Positions 1 to 11,772 of a stretch of 64,000 nt of DNA are shown here, in pieces. Source of the DNA: Enchytraeus crypticus (lineage: Eukaryota > Annelida > Clitellata > Enchytraeida > Enchytraeidae); contig CAJHZI010000711.1 of NCBI GenBank assembly GCA_905160935.1, positions 129,001-193,000 on the forward strand, in the 5' to 3' direction. A program made the position numbers and the translations under genes. Positions within the stretch are counted from its first letter, which is position 1. Every line of letters begins with the position of its first letter. The notes below the pieces were generated by a model that saw only the letters and a program-made list of their open reading frames with translations, searched no databases and was not told where the DNA came from.

Positions 1-203
1 AAGGTAGATCTTTTCCTCCCCAAATGTTCTAACTCTGGGCACGATGAAGGGGGGTCTAAACTCCTCATACTTAAGGACCCCCTCATCCCTGAAGTTGCCC
101 CACACGACCACGGGCGTCTGGAGCAGAGCTGCCGTAGCAAAGAGCTCTGTCTCCGTGGCCCACACCCCGTCGTCAACCATACCGCTGTCAACGATGTACT
201 GCC
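1..203 (-). CDS. OTU protease exon 2 (partial)
   Basis: The acceptor TTTGACAG is at 204-207 on the minus strand. The reading frame QYIVDSGMVDDGVWATETEL is open to the window edge. It carries the conserved W-x-T-E/D-x-E-L/I-F block of OTU domains. The exon continues beyond position 1 or ends near there; no donor is seen. Confidence 0.78.
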
Positions 204-1047
204 CTGTCAAACAAACGAGTATTGATGTCAGGGACGTCTTATTGACGTCCCTGACATCATCCTTGTACGAGGAAGCGGACGTTAAACCTTCATTATTATA
301 ATAATAATTGTATGATATATATTATTGTATGATATTAGGCTACTACGGTCAGTAGTTGTAGGCTAGAGCCAAGTTTAAAGTCAGTTTCTTGTTCGATGGC
401 ATGTCATTGAAGAGGAGAGCATTTGATTTGAACCTTGCACCTAATGATCAGCAGTGTCATCATATAGATACATGCTAAACACCTTCAGCCCTACCATGGC
501 ATCATAATACAAATTGTTGAGCAGAATTGGCAAAACTTTCATCTGTTCTACATGTAACAATGGTTATTTAATGTTACATCTACTAAACTATTATCTATTA
601 ATACTGGTAGTTAAAATTATAATAATAATATTAATATTAATATTATTACAATGATTTATATCAATATTAATATTATTCCAATGATTTATATAAATGTTAA
701 GTAATTTATTATCTATAAACTCGACACATTCTACTACCTGCTGACTTTCCAATGATCTTGCGCATTTCTCGATCTTGTTCCAGTATAAACCCTACGACAC
801 GCTTCCTCAGGCAGGCCTGCCGCTCCTCAGTGCCGCACAGCTCCAGGCTCAGCGCGCAGAAGTAGCAGTTCCCCTCGCCGCTCACGCACTGGACATGCTC
901 GGGCATGACCATGCGGGAGCAGGCCAGCCGGGCGGGCTGCCACAGCGGCGTGCCCAGGCGCAGCCTGCTGCAGTGATACTCGCGCCAGTCCGGCCCAGTG
1001 GGCGCGAAGGCTACCGGGCGGTCCGAGACTACGACAGGCGGTGCCAT
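1..1047 (-). CDS. OTU-family cysteine protease (deubiquitinase-like), 5' part
   Basis: Two exons on the minus strand, 1047-738 and 203-1, joined by a GTAGTA donor and a TTTGACAG acceptor with compatible phase (1). The ATG at 1047 has a good context (CTACCATGG) and no acceptor is seen upstream, so I take it as the start. Exon 1 holds the OTU cysteine motif SGEGNCYFCALS at about residue 57, followed by a Leu/Arg helix typical of OTU folds. Exon 2 continues with TWATE-like text (GVWATETELFATAALL, then TPVVVW), which is the conserved OTU strand-helix block after the Cys. The catalytic His block should lie to the left of the window, so the gene is truncated by the window edge. OTU enzymes cleave ubiquitin isopeptide bonds. 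The usual Asp of GDGNC is Glu here. Family assignment is by motif; substrate is unknown. Confidence 0.8.
204..737 (-). other. OTU intron with SINE tail and AT-rich DNA
   Basis: The intron carries at 225-300 a repeat tail of the type ...GACATCAT..GAGGAAgcGGACGTTAAAC followed by ATT/TAA repeats. This is the third tail family described under the tRNA-like SINEs. The rest (300-737) is AT-rich with short TAATATTA repeats and no coding signal. Confidence 0.6.
738..1047 (-). CDS. OTU protease exon 1 (catalytic Cys)
   Basis: First coding exon, 310 nt, ending in phase 1 (GCA G). It contains an N-terminal MAPPVVVSDRP segment and the nucleophile loop GEGNCYF. It is clearly more GC-rich than the surrounding DNA, as expected for coding sequence here. 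Confidence 0.78.
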
Positions 1048-1326
1048 GGTAGTGGGTAAAGTTGATTTATTGGAGGTAAAGGTGGCTGATTAGAAGAAAT
1101 TGTTTTTTCAGATTATATTTTTCTTTTATTAGAAGTAGTTGTATTTTTTCAGATTATATTTTTCTTTTATATGATCGTTGGAATGATTTTTCCTGAGACA
1201 TGTTGTATTAACGGATTAACGTACTGAGTGAAGGCAGTAGGTCCTTTGGATAGCAGGATGGTAAATGGGATGCTTTTTAGACTCAGTTTTTCACGATCGT
1301 TCTTGAATTGAATCTGATTTTAAATG

Positions 1327-1512
1327 CTAAGCTATCACATACAGATAAAGTGAAAGTGATAGTATATCACATACAAGTAAAGTGCACGTGATAGTATATC
1401 ACATACAGATAAAGTGCGAGTGATAGTATATCACATACAGATAAAGTGCAAGTGATGATATATCACATACAGATAAAGTGCATGTGATACTATATCACAT
1501 ACAGGTAAAGTG
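1327..1512. repeat. Tandem repeat, about 32 bp x 6
   Basis: Six imperfect copies of a unit built on TATCACATACAGATAAAGTG. It lies upstream (5') of the OTU start codon and no gene overlaps it. Confidence 0.85.
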
Positions 1513-1904
1513 TGTGTTTGTGAACCAGTGTAGAGATTCTTTAAGTCAACTTCATTGCGATCTACTATTTCCATTTATATTGGTGTCACTAGATCATTCT
1601 GTTTCAAGTCAAATAAGTTGATGCTTATAATTGGTAATATTGAGTATTTACATTGCTGTAATACAGTTTTAGAGGCTATATTTCAGAATAGAGGCTATAA
1701 AACGAAAAGTACAAATTCATTAATTATCTATATTTAAGATAATTGAATTGACTAATTACTAGTCAGTTATCTTAGATACTAGGCCCCATATTAATAATTA
1801 CAATTAGGCCCAACTAATAGAAAGAGAATCAATCTTAGTTCTTCCTCTCTATGGTCTTTCTGCCTCCTGAGCCACAGCTGTCCTTGCTAGTCCTCCCCTG
1901 ACCT

Positions 1905-3078
1905 TTTCCTCTCTCGCTTGTCCTTGCTAGTCCTCCCCTGACCTTTTCCTCTCTCGCTTGTCCTTGCTAGTCCTCCCCTGACCTTTCCCCTTGACACCTG
2001 TACTTTCTAGTCCTCCCTGACCTTTTCCCTTGACACCTGTACTTTCTAGTCCTCCCTGACCTTTTCCTCTCTCGCTTGTCCTTGCTAGTCCTCCCCTGAC
2101 CTTTCCCCTTGACACCTATACTTTCTAGTCCTCCCTGACCTTTCCCCTTGACACCTGTACTTTCTAGTCCTCCCTGACCTTTCCCCTTGACACCTGCACT
2201 TTCTAGACCTTCCCTGACCTTTTCCCTTGACACCTGCACTTTCTAGTCCTTCCCTGACCTTTCCCCTTGACACCTGCACTTTCTAGTCCTTCCCTGACCT
2301 TTCCCCTTGACACCTGCACTTTAGGCTTCCCTGACCTTTCCCTTCCTTCCCTGACCTGCACTCTCTAGTCCTTCCCTGACCTTTCCCCCCTGACACCTGC
2401 ACTTTTTAGTCCTTTCCCTGACCTTTCCCCTTGACACCTGCACTTTCTAGTCCTTCCCTGACCTTTCCCCTTGACACCTGCACTTTCTAGTCCTTCCCTG
2501 ACCTTTCACCTTGACACCTGCACTTTCTAGTCCTTCCCTGACCTTTCCCCTTGACACCTGCACTTTCTAGTCCTTCCCTGACCTTTCCCCTTGACACCTG
2601 CACTTTCTAGTCCTTCCCTGACCTTTCCCCTTGACACCTGCACTTCTCTAGTCCTTCCCTGACCTTTCCCCTTGACACCTGCACTTTCTAGTCCTTCCCT
2701 GACCTTTCCCCTTGACACCTGCACTTTCTAGTCCTTCCCTGACCTTTCCCCTTGACACCTGCACTTTCTAGTCCTTCCCTGACCTTTCCCCTTGACACCT
2801 GCACTTTCTAGTCCTTCCCTGACCTTTCCCCTTGACACCTGTACTTTCTAGTCCTTCCCTGACCTTTCCCCTTGACACCTGTACTTTCTAGTCCTTCCCT
2901 GACCTTTCCCCTTGACACCTGTACTTTCTAGTCCTTCCCTGACCTTTCCCCTTGACACCTGTACTTTCTAGTCCTTCCCTGACCTTTCCCCTTGACACCT
3001 GTACTTTCTAGTCCTTCCCTGACCTTTCCCCTTGACACCTGTACTTTCTAGTCCTTCCCTGACCTTTTCCCCTGACGT
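1905..3078. repeat. 40-bp minisatellite, about 29 copies
   Basis: Long pyrimidine-rich array. The unit is 40 bp, containing CTAGTCCTTCCCTGACC and CCCCTTGACACCTGCACTTT. The left part (1905-2110) has shorter, more diverged units. Copies from 2840 to 3060 switch from CACCTGCACTT to CACCTGTACTT, showing local homogenisation. Open frames through it are repeat artefacts. Confidence 0.95.
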
Positions 3079-3289
3079 AGCGCAGTAGCGAATGCGTAAA
3101 CAATTTCACTATGTCTTTAACGTAAATATTAATTCTATTCTTCTTCAAATACTTTAAGATGTAAAATATATTCAAGATATGAAAATTGCAATACGTCACG
3201 TATTTATTTGTTTCTTTCTAAAAATGCCAAAGAACTCTAAAAAAGTAAAACAGGCATTATAGTGAAATGATCAACTGTGTTGATATCTA

Positions 3290-3390
3290 TCACTTTTTAT
3301 CACCACATGTTTAAACCGTTAGGCAAGTTGTTCCATTTTACGTATAACCAGTCCAGTGAATGTCCGAGATTTTACTCTCAGATCAGCACG
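3290..3390 (-). mobile_element. tRNA-like SINE fragment (same family as 49560-49700)
   Basis: Read on the minus strand, this matches the copy at 49560-49700: a B-box-like region, then AGAGTAAAATCTCGGACATT and CACTGGACTGGTTATACG. Two copies in opposite orientations about 46 kb apart indicate a dispersed element. Confidence 0.6.
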
Positions 3391-3542
3391 GCTGGGATGA
3401 AAATTATAAATGTGTCTAAATGTGTGATTGTTGTCTGAAGAAAAAGAAACACTAATTTAGATGTAAACATGCTTATAATTCTATGTGAAATCGGGATAGA
3501 ACGGCAAAGAGAAACTAGGGGCGACTTAAAGATGGATGGATG

Positions 3543-3543
3543 A

Positions 3544-3593
<50 letters not shown>

Positions 3594-3665
3594 GGATAGA
3601 TAGATAGATAGATAGATATATGGACAGATAGATAGGTAGAGAGACGGATAGATAGATAGAGAGAA
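3543..3665. repeat. (GATA)n microsatellite
   Basis: About 120 bp of GATA repeats, with GATG and GACA/GAGA interruptions toward the right end. Confidence 0.95.
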
Positions 3666-4139
3666 AAAAAGTGATAAAAGTTTACACAATTCAAACAGCC
3701 GTTGAGTCAGTTAAAATGCTAGAAGACGTCAAGAAGGAATTATTCCAATTATATTTTCCCAAGCGTTACACAGATATAAATCACATTTATTAGTTGAAAT
3801 ATTAATATTTAGAATAATAAAAGAAAGCTTTACACCAAAATTAATCAATAAAAATTATGCGAATCAAGTTTTGAGAGTCAATAAGTTAAGTCATAGTAAT
3901 TAGTTATACAACTGTAGTTTCAAGGCAGTAATTTGTGTAATATTTAATATCCTCAGTTACTTCCAAATTGGATTCTGGAAATGAAAACCGTTAGGTCGAA
4001 ATTAGATCATCCGAAAGCTGAAAGCGTTTCGTAAGATCCAACTAATTTAGCTATAGGCCTAAATGAGACAATGGCAACAATCTTACAGCACGGACTATAT
4101 TTCTCACCGTCAACATTAAAGCAAAGCAGTCAACGTCTA

Positions 4140-4310
4140 CGATCTGATGTATGAAAGAGCCAATAGCAATCAATGCCTTGGACCTGATATATGAAAGAGC
4201 GCATAACAACCAATGCCTTGGACCTGATATATGAAAGAGCGCATAACAACCAATGCCTTGGACCTGATGTATTAAAGAGCGCACAGCAACAAATGCCTAG
4301 GACCTGATAA
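4140..4310. repeat. 40-bp tandem repeat, 4 copies
   Basis: The unit contains GGACCTGATATATGAAAGAG and CAATGCCTTGG, with period 40. It is intergenic. Confidence 0.85.
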
Positions 4311-4634
4311 ATTGATCGTCACACGCAAACACTGACATACAGTTAAGTCATCATCCGTTACAACAGTCGTAGATCAAAAAGGTAGCTTAGAAATATTAAA
4401 TAAATAAATACAAACTACAACACGAGGCAGTAGAGCAATACCAGATATAAAAATAAAGTAGACTAATGACGCAATAAAAATAGTCTTACTAGAAATATAG
4501 AATCAATAAAATAACAAATAACACATATAAAGAATAAAGAACCAGAAAAGAAAACTCGGCAATAAATATAAATCAAACATTCTCATCCAATATGACATTT
4601 AGCGCGTGAATAGTAAGCGTGTTCAAAGGAAAGA

Positions 4635-4860
4635 GGCCACAGTTTAACTAGGGTCGGAATACGAATAGTTTCTCCACTCCTCTTCGTCCCATACCATATC
4701 AAAATCTCTTCCATTCGTTTTAGAAAATTTTGTGGCAATTTCTGGAGCCTAGGCGCTCACCAACCGAATGCCCTTTCTAACGTTGGTTTGGATCTTAGTG
4801 CTTTAGTCGCCTACTACGACACGTGCAGTCACCGCTTGGTCTATTCTTCGAACAAACCGG
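4635..4860 (-). mobile_element. SINE1, GAT-tail family, near full length
   Basis: Minus-strand copy of the family whose best copy is 41955-42225. It has the head GAAGAATAGACC, the core with CGACTAAAGCAC, the mid-block AGCGCCTAGGCTCC and the tail CCGACCCTAGTTAAACT. It is intergenic between the OTU and PLC genes. Confidence 0.75.
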
Positions 4861-5159
4861 GCACAACTCAGTACAGTTAAACCTTGCAATTAATAAAGAC
4901 AGGGCATTTAAATGTTTCATGAGCAATAGAGAGGTTTGTCTAATACATCAGGGCGGCGATGTATTTACGTTCATTGGTAACACTAATGCCAGGGCTAAGA
5001 AACGAACTCAGGTCTTGTCTTTAGCAGGCAAGTCAGCTATCGACTAGAGTACTAAAACGAGACAAAATAACTATAAATGTAGATGAATAATGTCGATGCT
5101 AAAACTGCTGTACCAATCTCAAGACTCTAATGACAAGTAACTTACAACGACAAGTAAGA

Positions 5160-5285
5160 AGCTGGTAAAGTTAATGTTAACGTCAGTTTCCTAACTCGAA
5201 AGCGATGTCAGTGACGGGCGAGCCCAGGATTTGATCCCCGCACATACTGATCCGCGGTTTAGTATTTTAACGACTTCGCTACTTA
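5160..5285 (-). mobile_element. tRNA-derived SINE, about 125 bp
   Basis: On the minus strand it shows GCGGATCAGTATGTGCGGGG, then the B-box-like GATCAAATCCTGGGCTCG, then the tail CACTGACATCGCTTTCGAGT and GGAAACTGACGTTAAC. Other copies are at 35870-35995, 50363-50485, 57405-57530, 58885-59010 and 62735-62880. Confidence 0.75.
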
Positions 5286-6029
5286 AGTAACTTAAATGTC
5301 ATATTGTACATGTAGCATCCAAAACCTCTGTGTACTGGCCAGTAATCAAAGATATTTTTTAAAACTACATCGTACAATATTACAGTGTTAATAAATTCAA
5401 AATGAAAATAAGTTTGCTCGCAATTAGAAAAAATTCATGTTTCTCCACTAAACCGATCAAATATTATACATGTAGATATCACGGCTTACAGCGGCGTGAT
5501 TTGTAGGTAGGTTGTAGTGCGTTTAACGACAAGGTTCAGAAGCACAAACCTTCTCTTCATGACGACTCGACACACTCGAGCTACCGTCACAATGATTAAG
5601 CTAACAGTAAGTTACTGTATTTCGTAATTTGTGGTGTAAAACACATGAACAAATGTTGTGACGGTATATCGAGTGTGTCAGGTCGCCATGATGAAAACGA
5701 CGGCCCTGACATTGACTTTTGGAGCGAGGAACCGGACGTTAAGTTCTTACTGACTGATTGACTGATGAGCTCTAGTGAGCGCGCTCACGTGACATAATCA
5801 CGTGACATTATCTTACTGTGGACTGGCATTAGGAACATTGGATGATTTACCTCTTTATTTGATATCCTCACTGCATGGCCGACTTGACGTCATAGTGCTC
5901 GAGGTTGTTGAGGACGACAATATCAATAAACTTATTGTCACTGTACATTATAATTTATACCGATCACAAAATACAGAATATCTATTTCAACTAAGTATAT
6001 ATATATGTAATAAGTATGAATTAAGTATC

Positions 6030-6031
<2 letters not shown>

Positions 6032-6073
<42 letters not shown>
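6032..6073. repeat. (TA)n microsatellite
   Basis: About 40 bp of alternating TA. Confidence 0.95.
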
Positions 6074-6077
<4 letters not shown>

Positions 6078-6203
6078 CATACAAGACAATAGACTGAAAA
6101 TTAAAACTTTGTTCGTAGTTAGGCAAGATTAGCACAGAAAAGAAGCACGTTCATTAGAATTACTAAATATGACGAACTGCATTGCAATTATAAGTGACGA
6201 CTG

Positions 6204-6478
6204 TTAAGTCATCGTGACGATATGATTCAGATGAATCAAATCATCGTGACGATGATTCAGATGAATACAATCATCGTGACGATGATTCAGATGAATACAA
6301 TCATCGTGACGATGATTCAGATGAATACAATCATCGTGACGATGATTCAGATGAATACAATCATCGTGACGATGATTCAGATTTATCAAATCATCGTGAC
6401 GATGATTCAGATGAATACAATCATCGTGACGAAATGATTCAGATGAATCAAATCATAGTAACAAATAAGATGAATCAG
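6204..6478. repeat. 30-bp tandem repeat, about 9 copies
   Basis: The unit is built on CATCGTGACGATGATTCAGA plus TGAATACAAT. CATCGTGACGATG is itself a perfect palindrome, so the array is a row of small hairpins. It is translatable on both strands (period 30), but this is a repeat artefact. Confidence 0.93.
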
Positions 6479-7094
6479 AACAATTTTCTGTGAATTAAAC
6501 TACAAGTGGTTCGGCGAGAATTGCAATTAGAGAGTTTTATATAAGCTTGTCTTAACTATAAAACAAATTCATCATCATTAAACATCAGGATAGAAAAAGT
6601 AGAAATACAGCTGCTTCCAGTATTACAAGTCTTTTAACAATAAATAATTAAAAAGCATTTCATTACGTGATTATAGTAAATAGATTTATAGACGACAAAC
6701 ACGATTTGTAAGGCAAATAAATATCGACATCGACAATACATTTAGAGAAAATACAAGATAACCATAGTTAAAAAAACACAAAAACGCTGAAATTGAGTTC
6801 CCAATGTAGGCTACACTGTCATGGTACTGGTTTCAGAGCACAATACCAGAAGCAAATTCTTCGCACAGAGGATTTACTTTAGTTAGCCGTTTTAAAATTT
6901 ATTTATTCATTTCTTTGAATAAGCGAAGTCTTTTTTTATCTCCATAGACCAGAGTGTGTTACATCATAGAGAAATTAAGAAGCAATTGCAATCAAATAAA
7001 GAGTTCCACTCAGCATCTAGGCATGAAGTCATATATCGCTATTAGCCGAACCAGTAATTTTTTTACCACAAGTCGTGAGAGAAAGGCTAAACTA

Positions 7095-7270
7095 CGCCAG
7101 TTCGGTGCTCAAAAGTACTCTAAATAAATAAATAAACAGAGTCGTCATTGTCATCTTCACTTTAAATCCCAGTTTAACGAGGGTCGGGATACGAATAGAC
7201 CGTCTCCACTCCTCTCTGTCCCATACCATATCATCAGTCAATCCAAAATACTTTCTTCCCATTCGCTTGT
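7095..7270 (-). mobile_element. LINE-B / SINE1 3' tail copy
   Basis: The minus-strand translation reads YFGLTDDMVWDREEWRRSI then [11 protein letters not shown]. This is the typical C-terminus of a non-LTR retrotransposon ORF2 and is the tail shared by SINE1 (41955-42225) and the LINE-B fragment (54785-55195). It is truncated, with no RT core. Confidence 0.7.
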
Positions 7271-8090
7271 AAAGTCTTTTAGCAATAAAAAAGTAAATAT
7301 AAATAAATATTAGCCACAAATTAGAGGCACCAATGAGCAATTGAGAATAAAAAATATCATAGTGCTTTATAACATAGAATCCCTTAGCTATCTAAATCCG
7401 CATCTATGAGCAGTTATATCAAATTTTAGTAGCCCATTGATCATGTAACAAAAGTCAATCATTAACAAATGACCTATAATATCACGCAATAGCCATAGAA
7501 TGCCTGAGAGTATCGTGCAGTAGCCTTATATACATATAAGTCATCTCTTAGGCACAAGCAGTTGACATAGAGTACACATTTAATAGAAATCTGATAGAGC
7601 AAATATCAAAGTGAAAGTAGTTTATACAAGGCGGTTTATAAATAGAACATCTGACATTATAAAACAACCCATTTATACAAGATTTATGGCCTTGAGCAGA
7701 GCTTGAAAAAATAGAAAACCAGTGGAATGAAGGGGAGGGGCAAAACTGGAAAACTAATTTATTGCTATACAGCTTCACTCAGAGACTACTTGTTAAAGTG
7801 TTTGGATTTATTATAAGCCGCAGTTAACTGAGATAACTATTCCTTAACTTACCAATGACATGTGCACAAGTTTACATAATTGTCACCTATATTTCATGCT
7901 CTGTAAATTCACTTCAGAGAACACTAAAGACAGGAAATAATCTTCCAAACAATCCTTGAGATTTTCATAGTCGGCTGACAAAAAATTTGAATCCAGTTCT
8001 CTTGATTCTGACGAACACGTGCTATCATCTACACAGAACTCACTCAACCCCCCCCCCCCCGTAACTTCCACCTAGATTAGTAAACAGATA
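7270..8090. other. Non-coding stretch downstream of PLC
   Basis: This is the presumed PLC-delta 3' flank. An open frame on the minus strand at 8071-7883 shows no family motif and begins in a poly-G/C run. I see no convincing gene, RNA or repeat here. Confidence 0.4.
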
Positions 8091-8560
8091 GCTATGACAG
8101 AGCATCACATTGTGTAATGCGCTTCACATTACACTCAGCTAGAAATCACGTTACTTTATAACATTGGACTATGTTATGTGTATATATATTACACTCAGGT
8201 AGAATCACATTATTTTATAACATCAGACTATGTTATGCGAGCTATTCACATTACACTCAGCTAGAAAGCACATTACTTTATAACGTTAGACTATGTTATG
8301 CGAGCTACTCACATTACACTCAGCTAGAAATCAATTTATATCATTAGACTATGTTATGTAAGCTATTAACATTACATTCAGCTAGAAATCACATTATATC
8401 ATTAGACTATGTTATGTGAACTATCCACATCACACTCAGCAAGAAATCACATTATAACATAAGACTATGTTATGTGAACTATCTACATAACACTCAGCAA
8501 AAAATCACATTATAACATAAGACTATGTTATGTGAGCTATGTTATGTGAATGTGAACTAG
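8090..8560. repeat. About 60-bp array reaching into the last PLC coding exon
   Basis: About eight imperfect copies of a unit containing ACATTACACTCAGCTAGAAA and GACTATGTTATGTGAGCTAT. The rightmost copies run into the PLC terminal exon. The exon end, stop codon included (8537-8560), is made of the same CACATAACATAG text that recurs through the array. The PLC 3'UTR would therefore be this minisatellite. Confidence 0.85.
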
Positions 8561-10824
8561 TAATTTGCTGTTGTCATCATTCTCTCCAGCAGCGCTCTTC
8601 AGGTTTATCATCCTGTAACCTAAAATAGTGTAACATAAGATTTTAATAAAGATATGATATCATCCTGTAACCTACAATAATGTAAAATAAAGACTTTAAT
8701 AAAGAGCTCATTTACAACAGACGAGTGCACCAGATTGGTAACATAAAATAAAAAGACACGAACAGAGAGTTGATAGCCAATATATGAGTACACGAGATTG
8801 CGAAAATTGAAATTACTTAATTTAATGGAAAAATTAGAAAATTAATATAAATACACAAGATTTGTGTAGATGAAGTATGAAGACAATAGACTATTACAAG
8901 TTGAGAACATAAGCTTGCAGTACATCAAGTAGTACAAGTTTGTACTAAGCTATACTAGTAGTACAAGTTTGTACTAAACAACACTAATAGTACAAGTCTG
9001 TACTATGCTTCACTAATAGTACAAGTCTGTACTATGCTACACTAATAGTACAAGTCTGTACTAAGCTAAACTAGTACAAGTTTGTACTAAGCTACACTAA
9101 AAGTACAAGTTTGTACTGAGCTACACTAGTAGTGCAAGTTTGTACGTAGCTACACTAGTAGTACAAGTTTGTACTAAACAACACTAATAGTACAAGTCTG
9201 TACTATGCTTCACTAATAGTACAAGTCTGTACTATGCTACACTAATAGTACAAGTCTGTACTAAGCTAAACTAGTACAAGTTTGTACTAAGCTACACTAA
9301 AAGTACAAGTTTGTACTGAGCTACACTAGTAGTGCAAGTTTGTACGTAGCTACACTAGTAGTACAAGTTTGTACCAAGCTACACCAGCAGTACAAGTTTA
9401 TACTGAATTACACTAGTAGTACAAGTTTGTACTACGCTACACTAGTAGTACAAGTTTGTACTGAGCTACACTAGTAGTACAAGTTTGTACTACGCTACAC
9501 TAGTAGTACAAGTTTGTACTAAGCTACATCAGTAGTACACATTTGTACTAAGCTACATCAGTAGTACAACTTTGTATAGAGCTCCACTAGTAGTAGAAGT
9601 CTGTACTAAGCTACACTGGTAGTACACATTTGAACTAAGCTACACTAGCTGTACAAGTTAGCACAGGCCGCTGCACACTTACCCTCACGCACACAGTTGA
9701 AGGGCAGGCAGTACTGAGCCACTAGCTCATCAGTGCCGCTCTTCGACGAGTCAATAACTTGAAAGTAGAGCAGAGCGAACGGTGGACAGCGAATCTTAAA
9801 TAGAAACTCCTCGTTCCACTCTGGATTAAGTCCTGCTCGAGATGACAAAGGTTTCACATTACTATTAGTTTTTTTCTTCTTTAGTGCACTGCCAAGTGGC
9901 AGGTTCAAGGCACATATTCATATTCAAAGTCAGCTTTCTCGATCCAAAAGAGCACTCCTTAGATCAAGAAGTTAATCCCTTCATAACGTCTATGCCTTAT
10001 CCATACCTTATGTAGCCTATACCTTGGGAAAAATATGGCTTCTGAGGTGGTTTCCCGTTGATTTCCTCAGTTAGGTGGATTAATTACCATTTAATCCATT
10101 ATTAACTATTAGTTTTAATCACTATTTATTATCATTTTATTACAATTATTCACTTTATTATATATTATATATTCATAATAACATTTTAAAGCAAAATATC
10201 TAACAGTAAAGAGCTGTCAACATTAATGTTTTTGTAGTTTACTTATAATTATTAAACTGTTTTTAACATCTATCTATCTTTCTATCTATCAATCTCTCTA
10301 AGCATGAATGTATATATTGTATGTATCCGCGACGCATGCATGCATGTATGTATGCATGCATGTATGTATGCATGCATGTATGTATGTGTGTAATGTGTAT
10401 GTATGTATGTGTGTATGTATGCATTTATGTATGTATGTATGTATGTATGTATGTATGTATGTATGTATGTATGTATGTATGTATGTATGTATGTATGTAT
10501 GTATGTATGTATGTATGTATGTATGTACATACGTACGTACGTATGTATGTACGTATGCATTTACCTACATGTATATGAGCATATATAGACTTTCTAAACA
10601 CTAAAGTTTGTAAGAACCGTTGTCATGGATGATCTTTGAGGTGAACTCTTGTTTATCACGCGGCACCCCGGCAATGCTGATCCTAACATACGGGTCCAGT
10701 ATGTTATCAACATCATCTCCTTCCTTCTTAGGCAACTGATAGCCGGCCACCAGCTTCAATCAATCAATTAAATCAACCAGAGGAGATTAATTAACAAGTG
10801 AGAAGATATAGGCAGAGAGAGATA

Positions 10825-10882
<58 letters not shown>

Positions 10883-11112
10883 CGAGAGAAGAGAAAGAGA
10901 TAGGCAGAGCGAGAGAGAAGCATCGAAAGACGGGTGGAGAATGACAGGAAGAGAATGGTAATATTATAATTTGAGTTTTTTAGACTACCACACACCTTTA
11001 TTTTCATTCTCTTCTTCCACTCTTTAGGGTATGGTCCATAAGGCTTGCAAACAGGCGATGCTAAAATATAAAAATATCAATATTTCTTATCAGCGCCAGC
11101 AACAGATATACA

Positions 11113-11160
<48 letters not shown>

Positions 11161-11772
11161 CGTTTGACGTCCATTTCCTCATCCACGGATGATGTCAGGG
11201 ATGTATTTACACAAGTACATAAACGAATTGGTTAACAGAGAATAAATTCTAAGCACTTGTCTAGGACACGTCCAGATGTTTGCCAGGGCGTACTACATAT
11301 CTGGACCAACTGTTTGGAATAATCTTCCTGTCAGTCTGCGTCAGTCTGATCTATCTCTTTATAGCTGCCAGAAGAAACTTAAAACTGTTATATTTTCACC
11401 TGTAGCGTTACTGTGGCATATTGCATAAAGCAGCGAATATAAAAATGTAGGTATTATGTCTGATATTGCCGGCTTTTGTGCAAATTAAACGTTATAAAAC
11501 TGCTGAACGACCCAGCTCAATGTAACATAACTTCATTAACGAAATAGACATTACCTACAGATTCATTTGTTGTTTGTTTATCATACATTAAATTATTTAA
11601 ATAATAATGCAAATATTAACAAAGCAAGGCGAAAAGAGTAAGTTTTTGTAAATGAGCAACGTACAGGTTCTGAGGAACTCGGGTTTTAGCACATATCCAC
11701 ATCTACCGTTGTCCTCGAATAGGCCCCTGTTCAAGTGCATAGGGGAGTCAGGCGTTTGAAAGTTCAAGGCCA
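8537..11772 (-). CDS. PLCD: PLC-delta Y-end and C2 domain exons (5 exons)
   Basis: Exons 11772-11665 ([24 protein letters not shown]), 11060-10996, 10753-10618 (start of C2, [29 protein letters not shown]), 9832-9683 ([42 protein letters not shown]) and 8619-8537 ([14 protein letters not shown], then KLLVHIHIT stop). The last exon supplies the family-typical G-YR-x-x-x-L-x-S ... L-V-H-I ending. Exon 9832 has a GAGCAG acceptor that could also be used three bases earlier, giving DNAGL instead of DNGL. Confidence 0.9.

Noticed and set aside
1905..3078. Array with Gly/Lys/Arg-rich open frames that could suggest a repetitive secreted protein
   Set aside because: Frames shift with the 40-bp period; no start context, signal peptide or splice structure.
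7883..8071. 62-codon minus-strand frame (SEFCVDDSTCSSESRELDSN...)
   Set aside because: No acceptor or donor fitting PLC phases; PLC already ends at 8537; starts in a homopolymer run.
10282..10604. Tyr/Met/Cys and His/Thr/Ile-rich frames
   Set aside because: GTAT microsatellite artefacts.
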